Positions 55,076 through 64,000 are shown, counted from the stretch's first letter. The stretch: 64,000 nt of DNA from Rhizobium gallicum bv. gallicum R602sp (GCF_000816845.1 NZ_CP006877.1:315501-379500), one strand, 5' to 3'. Numbers and translations are program-made. The notes: generated from the letters alone by a model not told the origin.

Positions 55076-55340
55076 CTGATGATTGTTTAGCGAGCCCGGC
55101 AGGTCTCTGCTGCGCTCTTTAGGGAGAATGGGAAACCGGGAGCCGAACGCCACTCTGTGAGCGAAGCCACAGGCAAGGTCACGCCTTGGAGAATGGTTCA
55201 AGAACCGAACGGCAGATGCCTGTCGTTAAGAAAGAGATTTGCTCGATCGGCGAAAACGCCGGTCAAACCACAACGGAACCCAAGGAAAAGCCGCCAAATG
55301 GTGGTGTTTTGCCCCTTGCGTTCTTTCATTGGAGACAAGC

Positions 55341-56114
55341 ATGGCCTATGAAACGGTGATCGTCGAAACCCGCGGCAATGTCGGCCTGATTACGCTGAAC
55401 CGGCCGCAGGCACTGAACGCGCTGAATTCCACGGTGCTGAAGGAATTGAAGCAGGCCTTTGCAGATTTCCACGACAACGAGGCGATCGGTGCAATCGTTC
55501 TGACCGGATCCGAACGCGCTTTCGCAGCCGGCGCCGATATCAAGGAAATGCAGCCGCTGCAGTTTGCCGATATGTATAAGGCCGAATTCATCAGCGGCTG
55601 GGACGAGATTGCCAAGGCCCGCAAGCCGGTGATCGCTGCCGTCAGCGGCTTCGCACTCGGGGGCGGCTGCGAATTGGCCATGATGTGCGACTTTATCATA
55701 GCGTCGGACACTGCAAAATTCGGTCAGCCTGAAATCACGCTCGGCGTCATCCCCGGCATGGGCGGCTCGCAGCGCTTGACGCGTATGGTAGGCAAGTCGA
55801 AGGCTATGGATATGGTGCTGACCGGCCGAATGATGGATGCGGCCGAAGCCGAGCGTGCTGGGCTCGTTTCGCGTGTGGTCGCGCCCGAGCGGCTGCTCGA
55901 CGAAGCGCTGGCGGCGGCCGACAAGATTGCGTCGCTGTCGCAGCCTTCGGTGCTGATGGCCAAGGAGGCGGTCAATCGCGCGCTGGAAACCACGCTGGAG
56001 GAGGGCTTGCGTTTCGAGCGCCGTCTGTTCCACAGCCTTTTCGCAACGGAAGATCAGAAGGAAGGCATGGCGGCCTTCATCGAGAAACGCAAACCGGCCT
56101 TTAAACACCGCTGA
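55341..56114 (+). CDS. Enoyl-CoA hydratase
   Basis: A 257-residue crotonase-fold enzyme. It starts [20 protein letters not shown] and has [20 protein letters not shown] (the first oxyanion loop), [20 protein letters not shown] and the catalytic Glu pair around [20 protein letters not shown], with [20 protein letters not shown]. It hydrates short-chain 2-enoyl-CoA in fatty-acid or amino-acid degradation. ATG 55341 is preceded by GGAGAC. It precedes rpsT. Confidence 0.93.
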   Translation: MAYETVIVETRGNVGLITLNRPQALNALNSTVLKELKQAFADFHDNEAIGAIVLTGSERAFAAGADIKEMQPLQFADMYKAEFISGWDEIAKARKPVIAAVSGFALGGGCELAMMCDFIIASDTAKFGQPEITLGVIPGMGGSQRLTRMVGKSKAMDMVLTGRMMDAAEAERAGLVSRVVAPERLLDEALAAADKIASLSQPSVLMAKEAVNRALETTLEEGLRFERRLFHSLFATEDQKEGMAAFIEKRKPAFKHR

Positions 56115-56307
56115 TCTTCATTCCACGGAGAAAGGCGGCGTTTCCTTGAAAATGCGCGTTGACGCGGGCCGGCTTTAGAGTTATATGCCCGCCCACGGTT
56201 CGGGAAGCCGATCAGGTTTTCCGTTTATGCTCCCGCATTGCTGAAGATTGTGGCCGCAGGGCCCGCGGTGATGGCGGAGTTTGTTCGAATTCTTGAGAGA
56301 GGCATCC

Positions 56308-56586
56308 ATGGCCAATACAACTTCGGCGAAAAAAGCGACCCGCAAGATCGCCCGCCGTACCGACGTCAACAAGGCTCGTCGCTCGCGCGTTCGCACTTTC
56401 GTTCGCCAGGTCGAAGAGGCACTTGCAGCTGGTGATGCTGCCAAGGCAAAGGAAGCCTTCCTCGCAGCGCAGCCGGAACTCGCGCGCGCCGCAAGCAAGG
56501 GCGTCGTCCACGCCAACACGGCATCCCGCAAGATCTCGCGCCTCGCTGCCCGTGTGAAGGCTCTGTCGGCGCCTGCGACCGCATAA
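56308..56586 (+). CDS. rpsT: 30S ribosomal protein S20
   Basis: A 92-residue basic ribosomal protein that binds 16S rRNA. It reads [40 protein letters not shown], and ends [20 protein letters not shown], the usual S20 three-helix protein. AGAGAGG precedes the ATG. A terminator follows. In many alphaproteobacteria rpsT precedes dnaA, as here. Confidence 0.97.
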   Translation: MANTTSAKKATRKIARRTDVNKARRSRVRTFVRQVEEALAAGDAAKAKEAFLAAQPELARAASKGVVHANTASRKISRLAARVKALSAPATA

Positions 56587-56616
56587 TCTTTCGTTAACAA
56601 ATTGATCGTTATGATT

Positions 56617-56643
56617 AGCCCGGTAATCAAGCCGGGCTTTTTC
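56617..56643 (+). terminator. rpsT terminator
   Basis: A perfect 7-bp stem, agcccgg (56617-56623) and ccgggct (56632-56638), with an 8-nt loop, followed by five T, about 30 bp after the rpsT stop. Confidence 0.9.
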
Positions 56644-56950
56644 GATTCCGACGATCATCTCCGGATTGGCTAATTTGGCGACTGCTTCGTGTCACTGGGG
56701 TGACATGAAAAATTGTTTAAAAACAAATAGTTGCGCAAGGACGTTTCCAGCTTGGGCGACTCTTCTGCGTTCCGGCAGGCTTAGTTGTGAGTCAAGCGGA
56801 TTTTTATTTTTTTTCTTTCAATGCGTGTCCAAAATACCCACTTCGGGAATCTCCTTGATTCTCCTGCGATTCTTTTTTGACATTAGCGTGACGCCCAAAA
56901 ACGGGCCCCGGAGTCAATGGTCGCTTCTTAATTTTGCGTAAAATTCATCA

Positions 56951-56979
56951 TTGATCTCGGCAACCGATCCTGCCTAAAT
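56951..56979 (+). promoter_or_regulatory. Sigma-70-like promoter of the candidate sRNA
   Basis: A -35 element ttgatc (56951-56956) and a -10 element ctaaat (56974-56979) are separated by 17 bp, the ideal spacing. A CtrA-like motif lies just upstream at 56928-56942. Transcription would start near 56986. Confidence 0.45.
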
Positions 56980-56985
56980 GACTTC

Positions 56986-57093
56986 CAGCAAAGGGCGCGG
57001 ATATCACCTGCAAAGGCTCAGTCTAAACTGCCACACCGGCAGGGCGATGAGTTTGTGTCATTTGTCACGGAGTAGTTATCTCTCCGTTTTTTT
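56986..57093 (+). ncRNA. Candidate small RNA between rpsT and dnaA
   Basis: About 108 nt lie between a predicted start near 56986 and a strong terminator (57067-57093). Inside it, ctgcc-acacc-ggcag at about 57029-57043 forms a 5-bp hairpin. No protein of reasonable length fits. It does not match 4.5S or 6S RNA as I remember them. It could be an independent sRNA or an attenuated leader of dnaA. Confidence 0.45.
57067..57093 (+). terminator. Intrinsic terminator of the candidate sRNA
   Basis: A 6-bp stem acggag (57067-57072) and ctccgt (57082-57087) with a 9-nt loop is followed by seven T (57087-57093). It lies in the middle of the rpsT-dnaA gap, 360 bp before the dnaA start, so it ends some other plus-strand transcript. 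Confidence 0.75.
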
Positions 57094-57453
57094 CAAGCAC
57101 TTGAGCTATTTGCGCCGGGACCGTGGCTGGTCACGGAACGAAGATGCTTTGTGCGCTCGGCGGCTCCATGTTCAAGGGAGCTGAAGGGGATGGGGACAGT
57201 AAAATTTGCGTTCGGGCAGGCTGGTCGGAAAACGAGGTCCGGTGGCCGGCTTGGCGCGGCGAACATGACGGAGGCCGCATGAAGGCGGTATCCGCCACGG
57301 TTGTCTGCGCCGGTCTCGCTTTGCGGGACAGTGTTTGTGTGAACCGGCATGCATGATGGTCCATGAAAGGGCCGCCGGCATGCCACAACGGGGAAAATTG
57401 ATCGGGCGGCTGTTTGACTGATGTCGCCCGGTGAAATGAATTTGGAAGGCGGC

Positions 57454-59010
57454 ATGATGCAAATGAATTCATTGACGACGGGTGCTCTTGATAATGGGGA
57501 TAAGGCACCGCAGGCGTTTGGCTCTATTTGCCCGGATGCGGCGGGGGAAAAAGGAGACATGAAGCATGGCATACTTTTCGAGCGTGTTGGTGCGCGTCTG
57601 AAGGCCCAGGTCGGCCCGGATGTTTATGCAAGCTGGTTCGCACGTCTGAAGCTGCATTCGGTTTCAAAGAGCGTCGTGCGTCTTTCGGTTCCCACCACAT
57701 TTCTCAAGTCGTGGATCAACAACCGTTATCTTGATCTCATCACCAGCCTTTTCCGGCAGGAAGATGCTGAAATCCTGAAGGTGGAAATTCTCGTCCGTAC
57801 GGCAACGCGTCCCGGCATGAAGCCGGTGGATGAGGCAGCTTCCCAAGAGCCGGCATCACCGGTTACGCCAATGCGTCGCCCTCTTGCTGCTCAGCCAGCT
57901 GGTCAGGCGGTTCAACAGGCCGTTTCGGCCGCCGCTGCCGCCCGTCCCGCGACGGTCGGCCAGCCGCTGTTCGGTTCGCCGCTCGACTCGCGCTTCACCT
58001 TCGACACCTTCGTTGAAGGCAGCTCGAACCGCGTTGCGCTTGCTGCGGCAAAAACAATTGCCGAAGCAGGGCAGGGCGCAGTGCGCTTCAACCCGCTCTT
58101 CATTCATTCGAATGTCGGTCTCGGCAAGTCCCACCTTCTGCAGGCGATCGCCAACGCAGCGGTTCAAAATCCGCGGGCGCTGCGTGTCGTTTATCTGACG
58201 GCCGAATACTTCATGTGGCGTTTTGCAACGGCGATCCGGGACAACGATGCGCTGACGCTGAAGGACTCGCTCCGCAATATCGACCTTCTGATCATCGATG
58301 ACATGCAGTTCCTGCAGGGCAAGATGATCCAGCACGAGTTCTGCCATCTGCTGAACATGCTGCTCGACAGCGCCAAGCAGGTGGTGGTTGCGGCCGATCG
58401 CGCGCCTTGGGAGTTGGAATCGCTCGATCCGCGGGTACGGTCCCGTCTGCAGGGCGGTGTGGCGATCGAGCTTGATGCGCCGGACTACGAGATGCGCCTC
58501 GAGATCTTGAAGCGCCGCCTGGCTGCGGCCCGTCTGGAAGATCCATCTGTGGAAATCCCGGCCGAACTGCTCTCGCATGTTGCCCGCAGCGTAACGGCAA
58601 GCGGCCGCGAACTCGAAGGCGCCTTCAATCAGCTGATCTTCCGGCGCTCCTTCGAGCCGAACCTGTCGATCGAGCGGGTCGACGAACTGCTGGCCCATCT
58701 GGTCGGCTCCGGCGAGCCGCGCCGCGTGCGTATCGAAGATATCCAGCGCATCGTCGCACGCCACTACAATGTGTCCCGCCAGGAGCTGGTTTCGAACCGC
58801 CGCACGCGCGTCATCGTCAAGCCGCGTCAGATCGCCATGTATCTGTCGAAAACGCTGACGCCGCGCTCCTTCCCGGAAATCGGCCGCCGCTTCGGTGGGC
58901 GCGACCATACGACAGTGCTGCATGCGGTGCGCAAGATCGAGGAGCTGATTTCGGGAGACACCAAGCTTTCGCACGAGATCGAACTTCTGAAGCGCCTGAT
59001 CAACGAATGA
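57454..59010 (+). CDS. dnaA: Chromosomal replication initiator protein DnaA
   Basis: A 518-residue AAA+ initiator that binds DnaA boxes and opens the origin. Domain I starts at about residue 36 ([20 protein letters not shown], then [15 protein letters not shown]). The AAA+ core has Walker [19 protein letters not shown] and Walker [14 protein letters not shown]. The DNA-binding domain IV ends with [21 protein letters not shown] start at ATG 57454 ([20 protein letters not shown]), since GGAAGG precedes it and rhizobial DnaA proteins carry this N-terminal extension; ATG 57421 and the in-frame ATG 57559 are alternatives. The gene is far from dnaN. A terminator follows. Confidence 0.95.
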   Translation: MMQMNSLTTGALDNGDKAPQAFGSICPDAAGEKGDMKHGILFERVGARLKAQVGPDVYASWFARLKLHSVSKSVVRLSVPTTFLKSWINNRYLDLITSLFRQEDAEILKVEILVRTATRPGMKPVDEAASQEPASPVTPMRRPLAAQPAGQAVQQAVSAAAAARPATVGQPLFGSPLDSRFTFDTFVEGSSNRVALAAAKTIAEAGQGAVRFNPLFIHSNVGLGKSHLLQAIANAAVQNPRALRVVYLTAEYFMWRFATAIRDNDALTLKDSLRNIDLLIIDDMQFLQGKMIQHEFCHLLNMLLDSAKQVVVAADRAPWELESLDPRVRSRLQGGVAIELDAPDYEMRLEILKRRLAAARLEDPSVEIPAELLSHVARSVTASGRELEGAFNQLIFRRSFEPNLSIERVDELLAHLVGSGEPRRVRIEDIQRIVARHYNVSRQELVSNRRTRVIVKPRQIAMYLSKTLTPRSFPEIGRRFGGRDHTTVLHAVRKIEELISGDTKLSHEIELLKRLINE

Positions 59011-59035
59011 TCGGCGACCGTCCACCTGAAATTTG

Positions 59036-59066
59036 CGGCCGGAAGCAATTCCGGCCGTTTTCTTTT
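59036..59066 (+). terminator. dnaA terminator
   Basis: A perfect 9-bp stem, cggccggaa (59036-59044) and ttccggccg (59049-59057), with a gcaa tetraloop, is followed by TTTTCTTTT. It lies 25 bp after the dnaA stop. Confidence 0.92.
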
Positions 59067-59133
59067 ATGCGTTCTTTTCTATACAGCCTCAAGAAGTGAG
59101 CGCCGCGGCTTCGACGGCGCTGGGAGGGTAAAG

Positions 59134-60216
59134 ATGAGTTTTAAGAGGATCGCCGTTCTCGGACTTGGTAAGGTCGGACGGCTTGCGGCAACGCTTTTGC
59201 ATGAGGGCGGCTTCGAAGTTGCGGGCGCGGATGCGCAATTGCCGCAGGCCGAAGTGCCGTTCGCGTGCCGCGTCGGCGATGTTTCCAACGCGGCCTTCGT
59301 GACGGAGCTGCTATCGGGTGTGGAAGCAGTGCTCTCCTGCCTGCCATACCATCTCAATATCGAGCTTGCGCGGGCCGCCCACGTGGCAGGCATCCATTAT
59401 TTCGACCTGACGGAAGACGTTCCGACCACCAATTTGATCATCGAACTCTCGAAGACGTCGCGTGGCCTGATGGCGCCCCAATGCGGCCTGGCGCCGGGCT
59501 TTGTCGGCATCGTTGGTACAAGCCTTGCCGATGGGTTCGACCGCTGCCGCTCGATCCGCATGCGTGTCGGTGCTTTGCCGCAGAACCCGACGGGCTTGTT
59601 GGGCTATGCCTTCAACTGGTCGCCGGAAGGCGTCGTCAACGAATATCTGAACGATTGCGAAGTCATCGAAGGCGGTGTGCGCAAGTTCGTCTCGCCGATG
59701 GAATGGCATGAGACGATCTATGTCGAGGGCGTCAAGCTTGAAGCCTTCACCACGTCGGGCGGGCTCGGCACGATGTGCGATACGCTGCACGGCAAGGTCG
59801 ACAATCTCGACTACAAGACGATGCGCTATCCGGGCCATATGGACCTGATGAATTTCTTCTTCCATGAGCTGCTGATGCGGGAGCAGCGAAAACTCGCCGG
59901 CGAAATCCTGACCAATGCCAAGCCACCCGTCGACGACGACGTGGTCTATGTCCATGTCGCGGCCGAAGGCACGCAAGCAGGAAGCCTGCGCCGCAAGGAG
60001 TTCGTGCGCGCTTATTATCCGATCGAGATTGCCGGCGCGCGCCGCACGGCGATCGCCTGGACGACCTCGGCATCCGTCGTCGCCGTCATCGAAATGGTCC
60101 GCGACGGCCTGCTGCCGGCAACTGGCTTCCTGCATCAGGAGCACATCCCGCTCGATGTGTTCCTGCAGACGCCAACCGGAAGCCTGTTCAAGGCGAGCGC
60201 CTCAAGTCGCCATTAG
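59134..60216 (+). CDS. Saccharopine-dehydrogenase-family protein
   Basis: A 360-residue NAD(P)-dependent dehydrogenase-like protein. The N-terminus KRIAVLGLGKVGRLAATLLH is a Rossmann motif (GLGKVG), followed by VEAVLSCLPYHLNIELARAA and the CGLAPGFVGIVGTSLADGFD block typical of the family. The C-terminal domain includes FTTSGGLGTMCDTLHGKVDN. Relatives act in lysine or polyamine-like pathways; the exact reaction is unknown. It follows the dnaA terminator and ends four bases into the end of the convergent siderophore-binding-protein gene. Confidence 0.88.
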   Translation: MSFKRIAVLGLGKVGRLAATLLHEGGFEVAGADAQLPQAEVPFACRVGDVSNAAFVTELLSGVEAVLSCLPYHLNIELARAAHVAGIHYFDLTEDVPTTNLIIELSKTSRGLMAPQCGLAPGFVGIVGTSLADGFDRCRSIRMRVGALPQNPTGLLGYAFNWSPEGVVNEYLNDCEVIEGGVRKFVSPMEWHETIYVEGVKLEAFTTSGGLGTMCDTLHGKVDNLDYKTMRYPGHMDLMNFFFHELLMREQRKLAGEILTNAKPPVDDDVVYVHVAAEGTQAGSLRRKEFVRAYYPIEIAGARRTAIAWTTSASVVAVIEMVRDGLLPATGFLHQEHIPLDVFLQTPTGSLFKASASSRH

Positions 60217-61334
60217 CTCTTGAGGCTCGTCCAATAGGCGCCTTCGAAAGGCACCGCGGCAAAACGCTCGTTGATCTCGGCAAGACTTTTTGCCGGATCG
60301 ACGTCGTCGAAAAGTTCGGGCCTGACCCAGGTTGCCACCGCTTCGGCTGCCAGAATGTTCAGCGGCACGGCATTGAAGAAATTCCACATACCGTGCACTT
60401 TGCCTTCGCGAACGGCCTTCAGCGGCGCAAGTGCCGGCATCTTTACCGTTTCGCCGAGCGAGCGCTGGGCTTCTGATGGATCGACGCCGGGACCGATGGA
60501 AAAGGCCGTATAGGTGCCGCCGGGTGATCCGGTAGCAATGTAGATATCAGGCTCGGCTGCGAGGATATATTCCGCAGTCACCTGTCCGCCCTGGGGTGGA
60601 AGGTTCTTGTCGGCGGCGTTGCGGCCGCCTGAAAGCGTTATCAGTTCTCCGAGCCCGGTGCGGCCGATTGCCCAGCTTCCGCGGACATCGCTTGGAAAGG
60701 CATCCATCAGTACGAGAGGGCCGGTGTCCCTCGGCGCCTTGGCTTTGATGCGCTCAAGCCGCGTCTCGAAGAACCTGGCGAAATCTTCGGCTTGCTCATT
60801 GCGCTCGAAAATCCGGCCGAGAAGGCGCATGTCGCGCGGCGTGGTCTTCAGCGGGTCGCGATTGAAATCGACAACAACGACCGGCACACCGACGGAGTCG
60901 AGATACTGTATCGCACGCTGGCCGAGTTCGCTGTCGGCCTGCCACATCGCCATGATCGCAAGGTCGGCATTGAGCGAGAGCGCCGCCTCGAAGGACAGCC
61001 CGTCCGCCTGGCCGTTGCCGACGAAAGGCACGTTCTCGATTGCCGGAAATTTCTTTCGAAAGGCCTCATAGATAAAGGGATTGTCCCCCTTCATGTCATT
61101 TGCCCACCCGGCGAGCATGCTGACGGGATCGGGAAGGATCAGCGACAGGGCGACAAGATTGAATCCCGTCCCAAGGATGACGGCTTCCGGCTTTTTCCTG
61201 ATCGTCACCTTGCGGCCGATCGCATCCGTGATGGTGAGCGGCCACGCGGATTGCGCTTTTGCAACATGCGGAGCACAAAGAACGACGGAAGCCACAGCGA
61301 GCAGATTTCGCCGTGTCGTGAGAAACGCGGTCAT
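60213..61334 (-). CDS. Periplasmic siderophore-binding protein
   Basis: A 373-residue ABC-type substrate-binding protein of the FhuD/FecB (TroA-like) fold. The N-terminus MTAFLTTRRNLLAVASVVLC has a twin-arginine pair (TTRRNLL) before a hydrophobic stretch and a site near AKAQ, so export by Tat is possible. The body has VTIRKKPEAVILGTGFNLVA and a C-terminal lobe with AAEPDIYIATGSPG. It belongs to a receptor-FhuF-binding protein operon like the S. meliloti fhuA2-fhuF-fhuP order I recall. Its ATG overlaps the FhuF stop by four bases. No ABC permease is in the window. Confidence 0.88.
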   Translation of the reverse strand: MTAFLTTRRNLLAVASVVLCAPHVAKAQSAWPLTITDAIGRKVTIRKKPEAVILGTGFNLVALSLILPDPVSMLAGWANDMKGDNPFIYEAFRKKFPAIENVPFVGNGQADGLSFEAALSLNADLAIMAMWQADSELGQRAIQYLDSVGVPVVVVDFNRDPLKTTPRDMRLLGRIFERNEQAEDFARFFETRLERIKAKAPRDTGPLVLMDAFPSDVRGSWAIGRTGLGELITLSGGRNAADKNLPPQGGQVTAEYILAAEPDIYIATGSPGGTYTAFSIGPGVDPSEAQRSLGETVKMPALAPLKAVREGKVHGMWNFFNAVPLNILAAEAVATWVRPELFDDVDPAKSLAEINERFAAVPFEGAYWTSLKS

Positions 61335-62086
61335 TGCGGGTTCCTCTGGCTTGGCAATGCGCAGAGTTTGCCGCAGCTTGGAATTCCAGGAAGCATGTAT
61401 CGAAGGCAGCAGACCTTGCGCCGTGCGACCTGCTCACCCTCTTCATCCAGATAGCTGACGCAGCCGCAAAACGGGTTTACGCCGCCATCCGGCAGGTGGC
61501 CGCGCACAAAGAGCGGAAGGTCGGGGCCGTCTGATGGCTCTCCTCCGGTCAGGCGCAATGCATAATCGATATAGACGGCAGCGTTGTTCCAGCAAAGCTT
61601 CGCCGAGATGCCGCAGGCCTTCAGCCGCATGACGGCCTCGCCAAGGTGGGTTTCAAGCAGGGGGCCCACGGCCGTGAAACCTTCGGTCTCGACCCCGCTT
61701 TCGATCGTGCCGGCATGGGGAACGCCGAAGGCGCGCGGCAGGCCGTTATCCTCCAATGCGATCGTCATCTCTTCGAATCCGACCGGAAGGGCCTGGCCGC
61801 CCAGGCGCCGGGCGAGCAAGTAGGGGATCGAAAGCCCGGAAAAATAATAGAGCGACCACATGGAAACCACGGCGCGCCGGTCGCTGCCGCCGGATATTTC
61901 CGCATAGCGATCAATCGCGCGCTGAAAGCCTCCGTCCCGGAAAAAAGCAGGCAGTGGCACGCCGCCGGCAAGCTCCTTGCTGATCATCATCTTGTCTCGG
62001 CACCAGGCGTGCTCGCCGGAAAAGGCGGGCGATAGGCCAAGCAGCCCGTCCTTAACTGTCATCTCCCGATGCGAGGCACTGGCCAT
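61331..62086 (-). CDS. fhuF: FhuF-type ferric-siderophore reductase
   Basis: A 251-residue cytosolic iron-siderophore reductase family protein. The C-terminal [2Fe-2S] region has Cys-Cys, ten residues, Cys, three residues, Cys (CCLRYMLPGIPSCGKLC), where E. coli FhuF has two residues between the last two. It also contains [20 protein letters not shown]. It would release iron from hydroxamate siderophores by reduction. It lies 4 bp downstream of the TonB receptor gene and overlaps the binding-protein gene by four bases. Family call from the C-terminal cysteines and context. Confidence 0.88.
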   Translation of the reverse strand: MASASHREMTVKDGLLGLSPAFSGEHAWCRDKMMISKELAGGVPLPAFFRDGGFQRAIDRYAEISGGSDRRAVVSMWSLYYFSGLSIPYLLARRLGGQALPVGFEEMTIALEDNGLPRAFGVPHAGTIESGVETEGFTAVGPLLETHLGEAVMRLKACGISAKLCWNNAAVYIDYALRLTGGEPSDGPDLPLFVRGHLPDGGVNPFCGCVSYLDEEGEQVARRKVCCLRYMLPGIPSCGKLCALPSQRNPQ

Positions 62087-62090
62087 CGGC

Positions 62091-64000
62091 CTACCAAGTG
62101 TAGCGCAGGGTGCCGATCACCGAGCGGCCCTGGTCGCGGTAGCAGAAGCCTGCCGAGCAGACGGGCTCGCGGCGATCGAGTAAATTGGTGGCGTTCACCT
62201 GCAGGCTCAGACCGTCGTACTTCTTGTCGAGTGCAGCAAAGTCGTAGCTGACTGCTGCATCGAAAAGCACGCGGGCGCCGTTTTCCGTCGTGTTTTCGTC
62301 ATTGCCGTAGCTCTTGCCGATGTAGCGGGCGCCGAAGCCGAAGCCCATTCCATAGACGGGGCTGCTTTCCTGGAATTTGTAGTTGGCCCAGAGCGATGCC
62401 ATATGCTTTGGCACGGAGGAAACATAGTTGCCGACAGTGCCCGTCGGGCCTTCGAGGATCTTGGCGTCCGTAAAGGTATAGGACGCGACCAGCGACAGGC
62501 CGTTGTCGAGGCTCGTGTTGGCCTCGATCTCGAGGCCACGGGAACGAATCTTGCCCCGCTGGACCTGAATGTTTTCTGGGCCGCTCGGCAGATTCACAAC
62601 CTCGTAGTAAAGGCTGTTTTTCTGATCGATATTGAACAGGGCGGCAGAAAGCATCGTATTGCTGTCCGGCAATAGGTATTTGACGCCAATTTCTTCCTGT
62701 TCACTCTCGGTCGGTTTGAACGGGGCGTTGGTCTCCCTGTTGATACCGGCATTCGGCGCAAAAGCGGTCGAGTAGCTGACATAGGGCACGAGGCCGAAGT
62801 CGGTCTCGTAGCTCAGACCGATTCGCCCGGAAAATTCGTTGTCCTTTTGAGAGACGGTGTCCACGGTGTCGGCAACGAGATCGGTATTTTCCGTATCAGT
62901 CCAAACCCAGTCGTAGCGCCCGCCGAGCGTCAGCAGCCAGGCGTCATAGCGCATCTGGTCCTGCAGGTAGGTGCCGGCCTGCCACTGGTCCTGAACGGTG
63001 CGGGTCTGGAAGTCGATGTGCGGGACTGAAGCGCCTGCGTTCGGATTGTTGGTATCAAGCGGCGGCGAGACGCCGCGGCCGTCGAGCGAACGCCAACGAA
63101 GCCGGGTCAAGTCGAGGCCGGCAAGCAGCGTATGGTCGATATCTCCCGTCTCGAATTTCGCCTCGAGCTGGTTGTCGATAACAAAGGCCGTCAGGCGTTC
63201 GTCAAACGTGCCGGCGCTGCGATCCAAAAGTGTTGGATCGACCGCATTCGGTGCGTAGGCAAAGGCCCAATCGGTGTCGATGTTCAATGTCGAGAAGCGT
63301 GCATTCTGGCGGAAGACGAAGGTGTCGTTGAGCCTGTGTTCGAACTCATAGCCGATGCGGCCCTGGTTCTGAACAGAATCGTTGAATGCAGGGTTACCCG
63401 CGAAGTAGTCCGTTACTTCGCCGGTGACCGGGTCGTTGTAATAAGCGGCCGTGCCACCCGTCTTCGTGCGCGAATATTCGCCGAGGATGGTAAGCTTCGT
63501 GTCCTCGTCCGGCTTCCATGTGAAAGCCGGCGCGATATAGACGCGGTCATCCGGAACGCTGATCTGCTCGGTATTGGCGTCACGATAGAGGCCGGTGAGG
63601 CGATAATAGAAGGGATCGCGGTCGTTGACAGGGCCGGAGAAATCAAACTGGCTCTGGTAGCGCTGCTGCGTGCCGTATTGCAACTGGAGTTCATGATAGG
63701 GGTCCTCCGTCGGGCGCTTGGTGATCAGGTTGTAGAGACCACCGGCGCCGGAGGCGCCATAGAGAGCCGACGAGGGGCCGCGCAGGATCGAAACACCCTC
63801 AAGGCCGTAGGGTTCGGTCTTGAAGAGGGAAGAGCCTGCGCCGGGTTGGCGCAGGTTGTCGCGAAAAACGCCCGTATAGGTGACGTCGAAGCCGCGCACC
63901 GTGAAGCTGTCGAAGCGTGGGTCGAAACCATAAGCACCCACGCGCGTGCCTGGCGTGTAGGCGATCGTATCGAGCAGCGTTTGGGGGTTGCGATCCTTGA
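62091..64000 (-). CDS. TonB-dependent siderophore receptor (partial, 5' end outside)
   Basis: At least 636 codons of a TonB-dependent outer-membrane receptor; the start is beyond the right edge. The visible part opens in the plug domain: LLDTIAYTPGTRVGAYGFDP, FTVRGFDVTYTGVFRDNLRQ and EGVSILRGPSSALYGASGAG, then LYNLITKRPTE. About twenty beta strands follow, and it ends in an aromatic residue (GTLRYTW) as outer-membrane barrels do. Of the ferrichrome/hydroxamate receptor group; exact ligand unknown. First gene of the operon with the FhuF-type reductase and binding protein. Confidence 0.92.
   Translation of the reverse strand, partial: KDRNPQTLLDTIAYTPGTRVGAYGFDPRFDSFTVRGFDVTYTGVFRDNLRQPGAGSSLFKTEPYGLEGVSILRGPSSALYGASGAGGLYNLITKRPTEDPYHELQLQYGTQQRYQSQFDFSGPVNDRDPFYYRLTGLYRDANTEQISVPDDRVYIAPAFTWKPDEDTKLTILGEYSRTKTGGTAAYYNDPVTGEVTDYFAGNPAFNDSVQNQGRIGYEFEHRLNDTFVFRQNARFSTLNIDTDWAFAYAPNAVDPTLLDRSAGTFDERLTAFVIDNQLEAKFETGDIDHTLLAGLDLTRLRWRSLDGRGVSPPLDTNNPNAGASVPHIDFQTRTVQDQWQAGTYLQDQMRYDAWLLTLGGRYDWVWTDTENTDLVADTVDTVSQKDNEFSGRIGLSYETDFGLVPYVSYSTAFAPNAGINRETNAPFKPTESEQEEIGVKYLLPDSNTMLSAALFNIDQKNSLYYEVVNLPSGPENIQVQRGKIRSRGLEIEANTSLDNGLSLVASYTFTDAKILEGPTGTVGNYVSSVPKHMASLWANYKFQESSPVYGMGFGFGARYIGKSYGNDENTTENGARVLFDAAVSYDFAALDKKYDGLSLQVNATNLLDRREPVCSAGFCYRDQGRSVIGTLRYTW

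Larger units (their letters stand above)
56644..57453. other. Long dnaA upstream region
   Basis: An 810-bp gap between the rpsT terminator and dnaA with no supportable protein-coding gene. It includes a candidate small RNA (56986-57093) with promoter and terminator, a CtrA-like site ttaa-N7-taaa at 56928-56942, and a small dyad ccgtg...cacgg at 57120-57135. No DnaA boxes (TTATCCACA-like) were seen, so it does not look like a replication origin. The dnaA promoter must lie in the last 350 bp. Confidence 0.5.

Noticed and set aside
56644..57453. Chromosomal replication origin upstream of dnaA
   Set aside because: No DnaA boxes or AT-rich repeat array were seen, and rhizobial origins are usually reported away from dnaA.

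Overview
The window looks like chromosomal DNA of a Rhizobium-type alphaproteobacterium (order Hyphomicrobiales, family Rhizobiaceae). It has high G+C, rhizobial protein families (the short PmtA phospholipid N-methyltransferase, FzlA, a DnaA with the rhizobial N-terminal extension), LysR- and GntR-regulated accessory genes, otsA/otsB, a choline-sulfatase, and dnaN well separated from dnaA. No tRNA, rRNA or CRISPR array was seen. All assignments rest on reading the sequence and on memory of protein families; no database was searched.

Layout. 0.1-9 kb: imelysin-type iron-regulated protein, RsmB-family rRNA methyltransferase, RlpA-like protein, an epimerase coupled to queG, fzlA divergent from uppP, and a complex-I-associated NAD-binding protein. 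9-13.7 kb: DUF1330 protein, pyrF, a histidine phosphatase, pmtA and dnaN, divergent from rsmI. 13.7-16.8 kb is a disturbed stretch: a small Cys-rich ORF, a cupin, gshB, then two decayed pieces of yifB/comM flanking an orphan gene with an internal duplication. 16.8-27.7 kb: cysK, transporters with divergent Lrp-type regulators, dut, prfC, a RidA protein, a threonine dehydratase-like enzyme, ArsR and LysR regulators and a GST.

27.7-37 kb: choline-sulfatase (betC) preceded by only the 3' end of choX and a divergent LysR regulator; otsB-otsA; a GFA protein; an S10 peptidase; a GntR-MFS pair with a long perfect palindrome over the GntR start; and a tiny ORF with its own terminator. 37-43.8 kb: glutamine amidotransferase, coaBC, an SDR with divergent LysR, and a YnfL/YnfM-like LysR-MFS pair followed by a VOC protein.

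43.8-51.2 kb is the most interesting region: a tightly packed minus-strand operon that matches the full five-step ergothioneine degradation route. It encodes an ammonia-lyase-fold enzyme lacking the MIO-forming Ala-Ser-Gly (ergothionase type), a urocanate-hydratase homologue (thiourocanate hydratase), a DUF917 S-methyl-thiohydantoin-desulfurase-family protein, a hydantoinase-like amidohydrolase and an M20 N-carbamoyl-amino-acid hydrolase, plus a small TfoX-N protein. Together they could convert ergothioneine to trimethylamine, sulfide, ammonia, CO2 and glutamate. The pathway is known from other bacteria; its presence here, in genes easily mislabelled as histidine utilisation, is the main finding.

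51.3-60.2 kb: ubiB-ubiE, mutM, an IS110-family remnant, an enoyl-CoA hydratase, rpsT, a candidate small RNA, dnaA and a saccharopine-dehydrogenase-like gene. 60.2-64 kb: a hydroxamate-siderophore operon (TonB-dependent receptor cut by the window edge, FhuF-type reductase, periplasmic binding protein).
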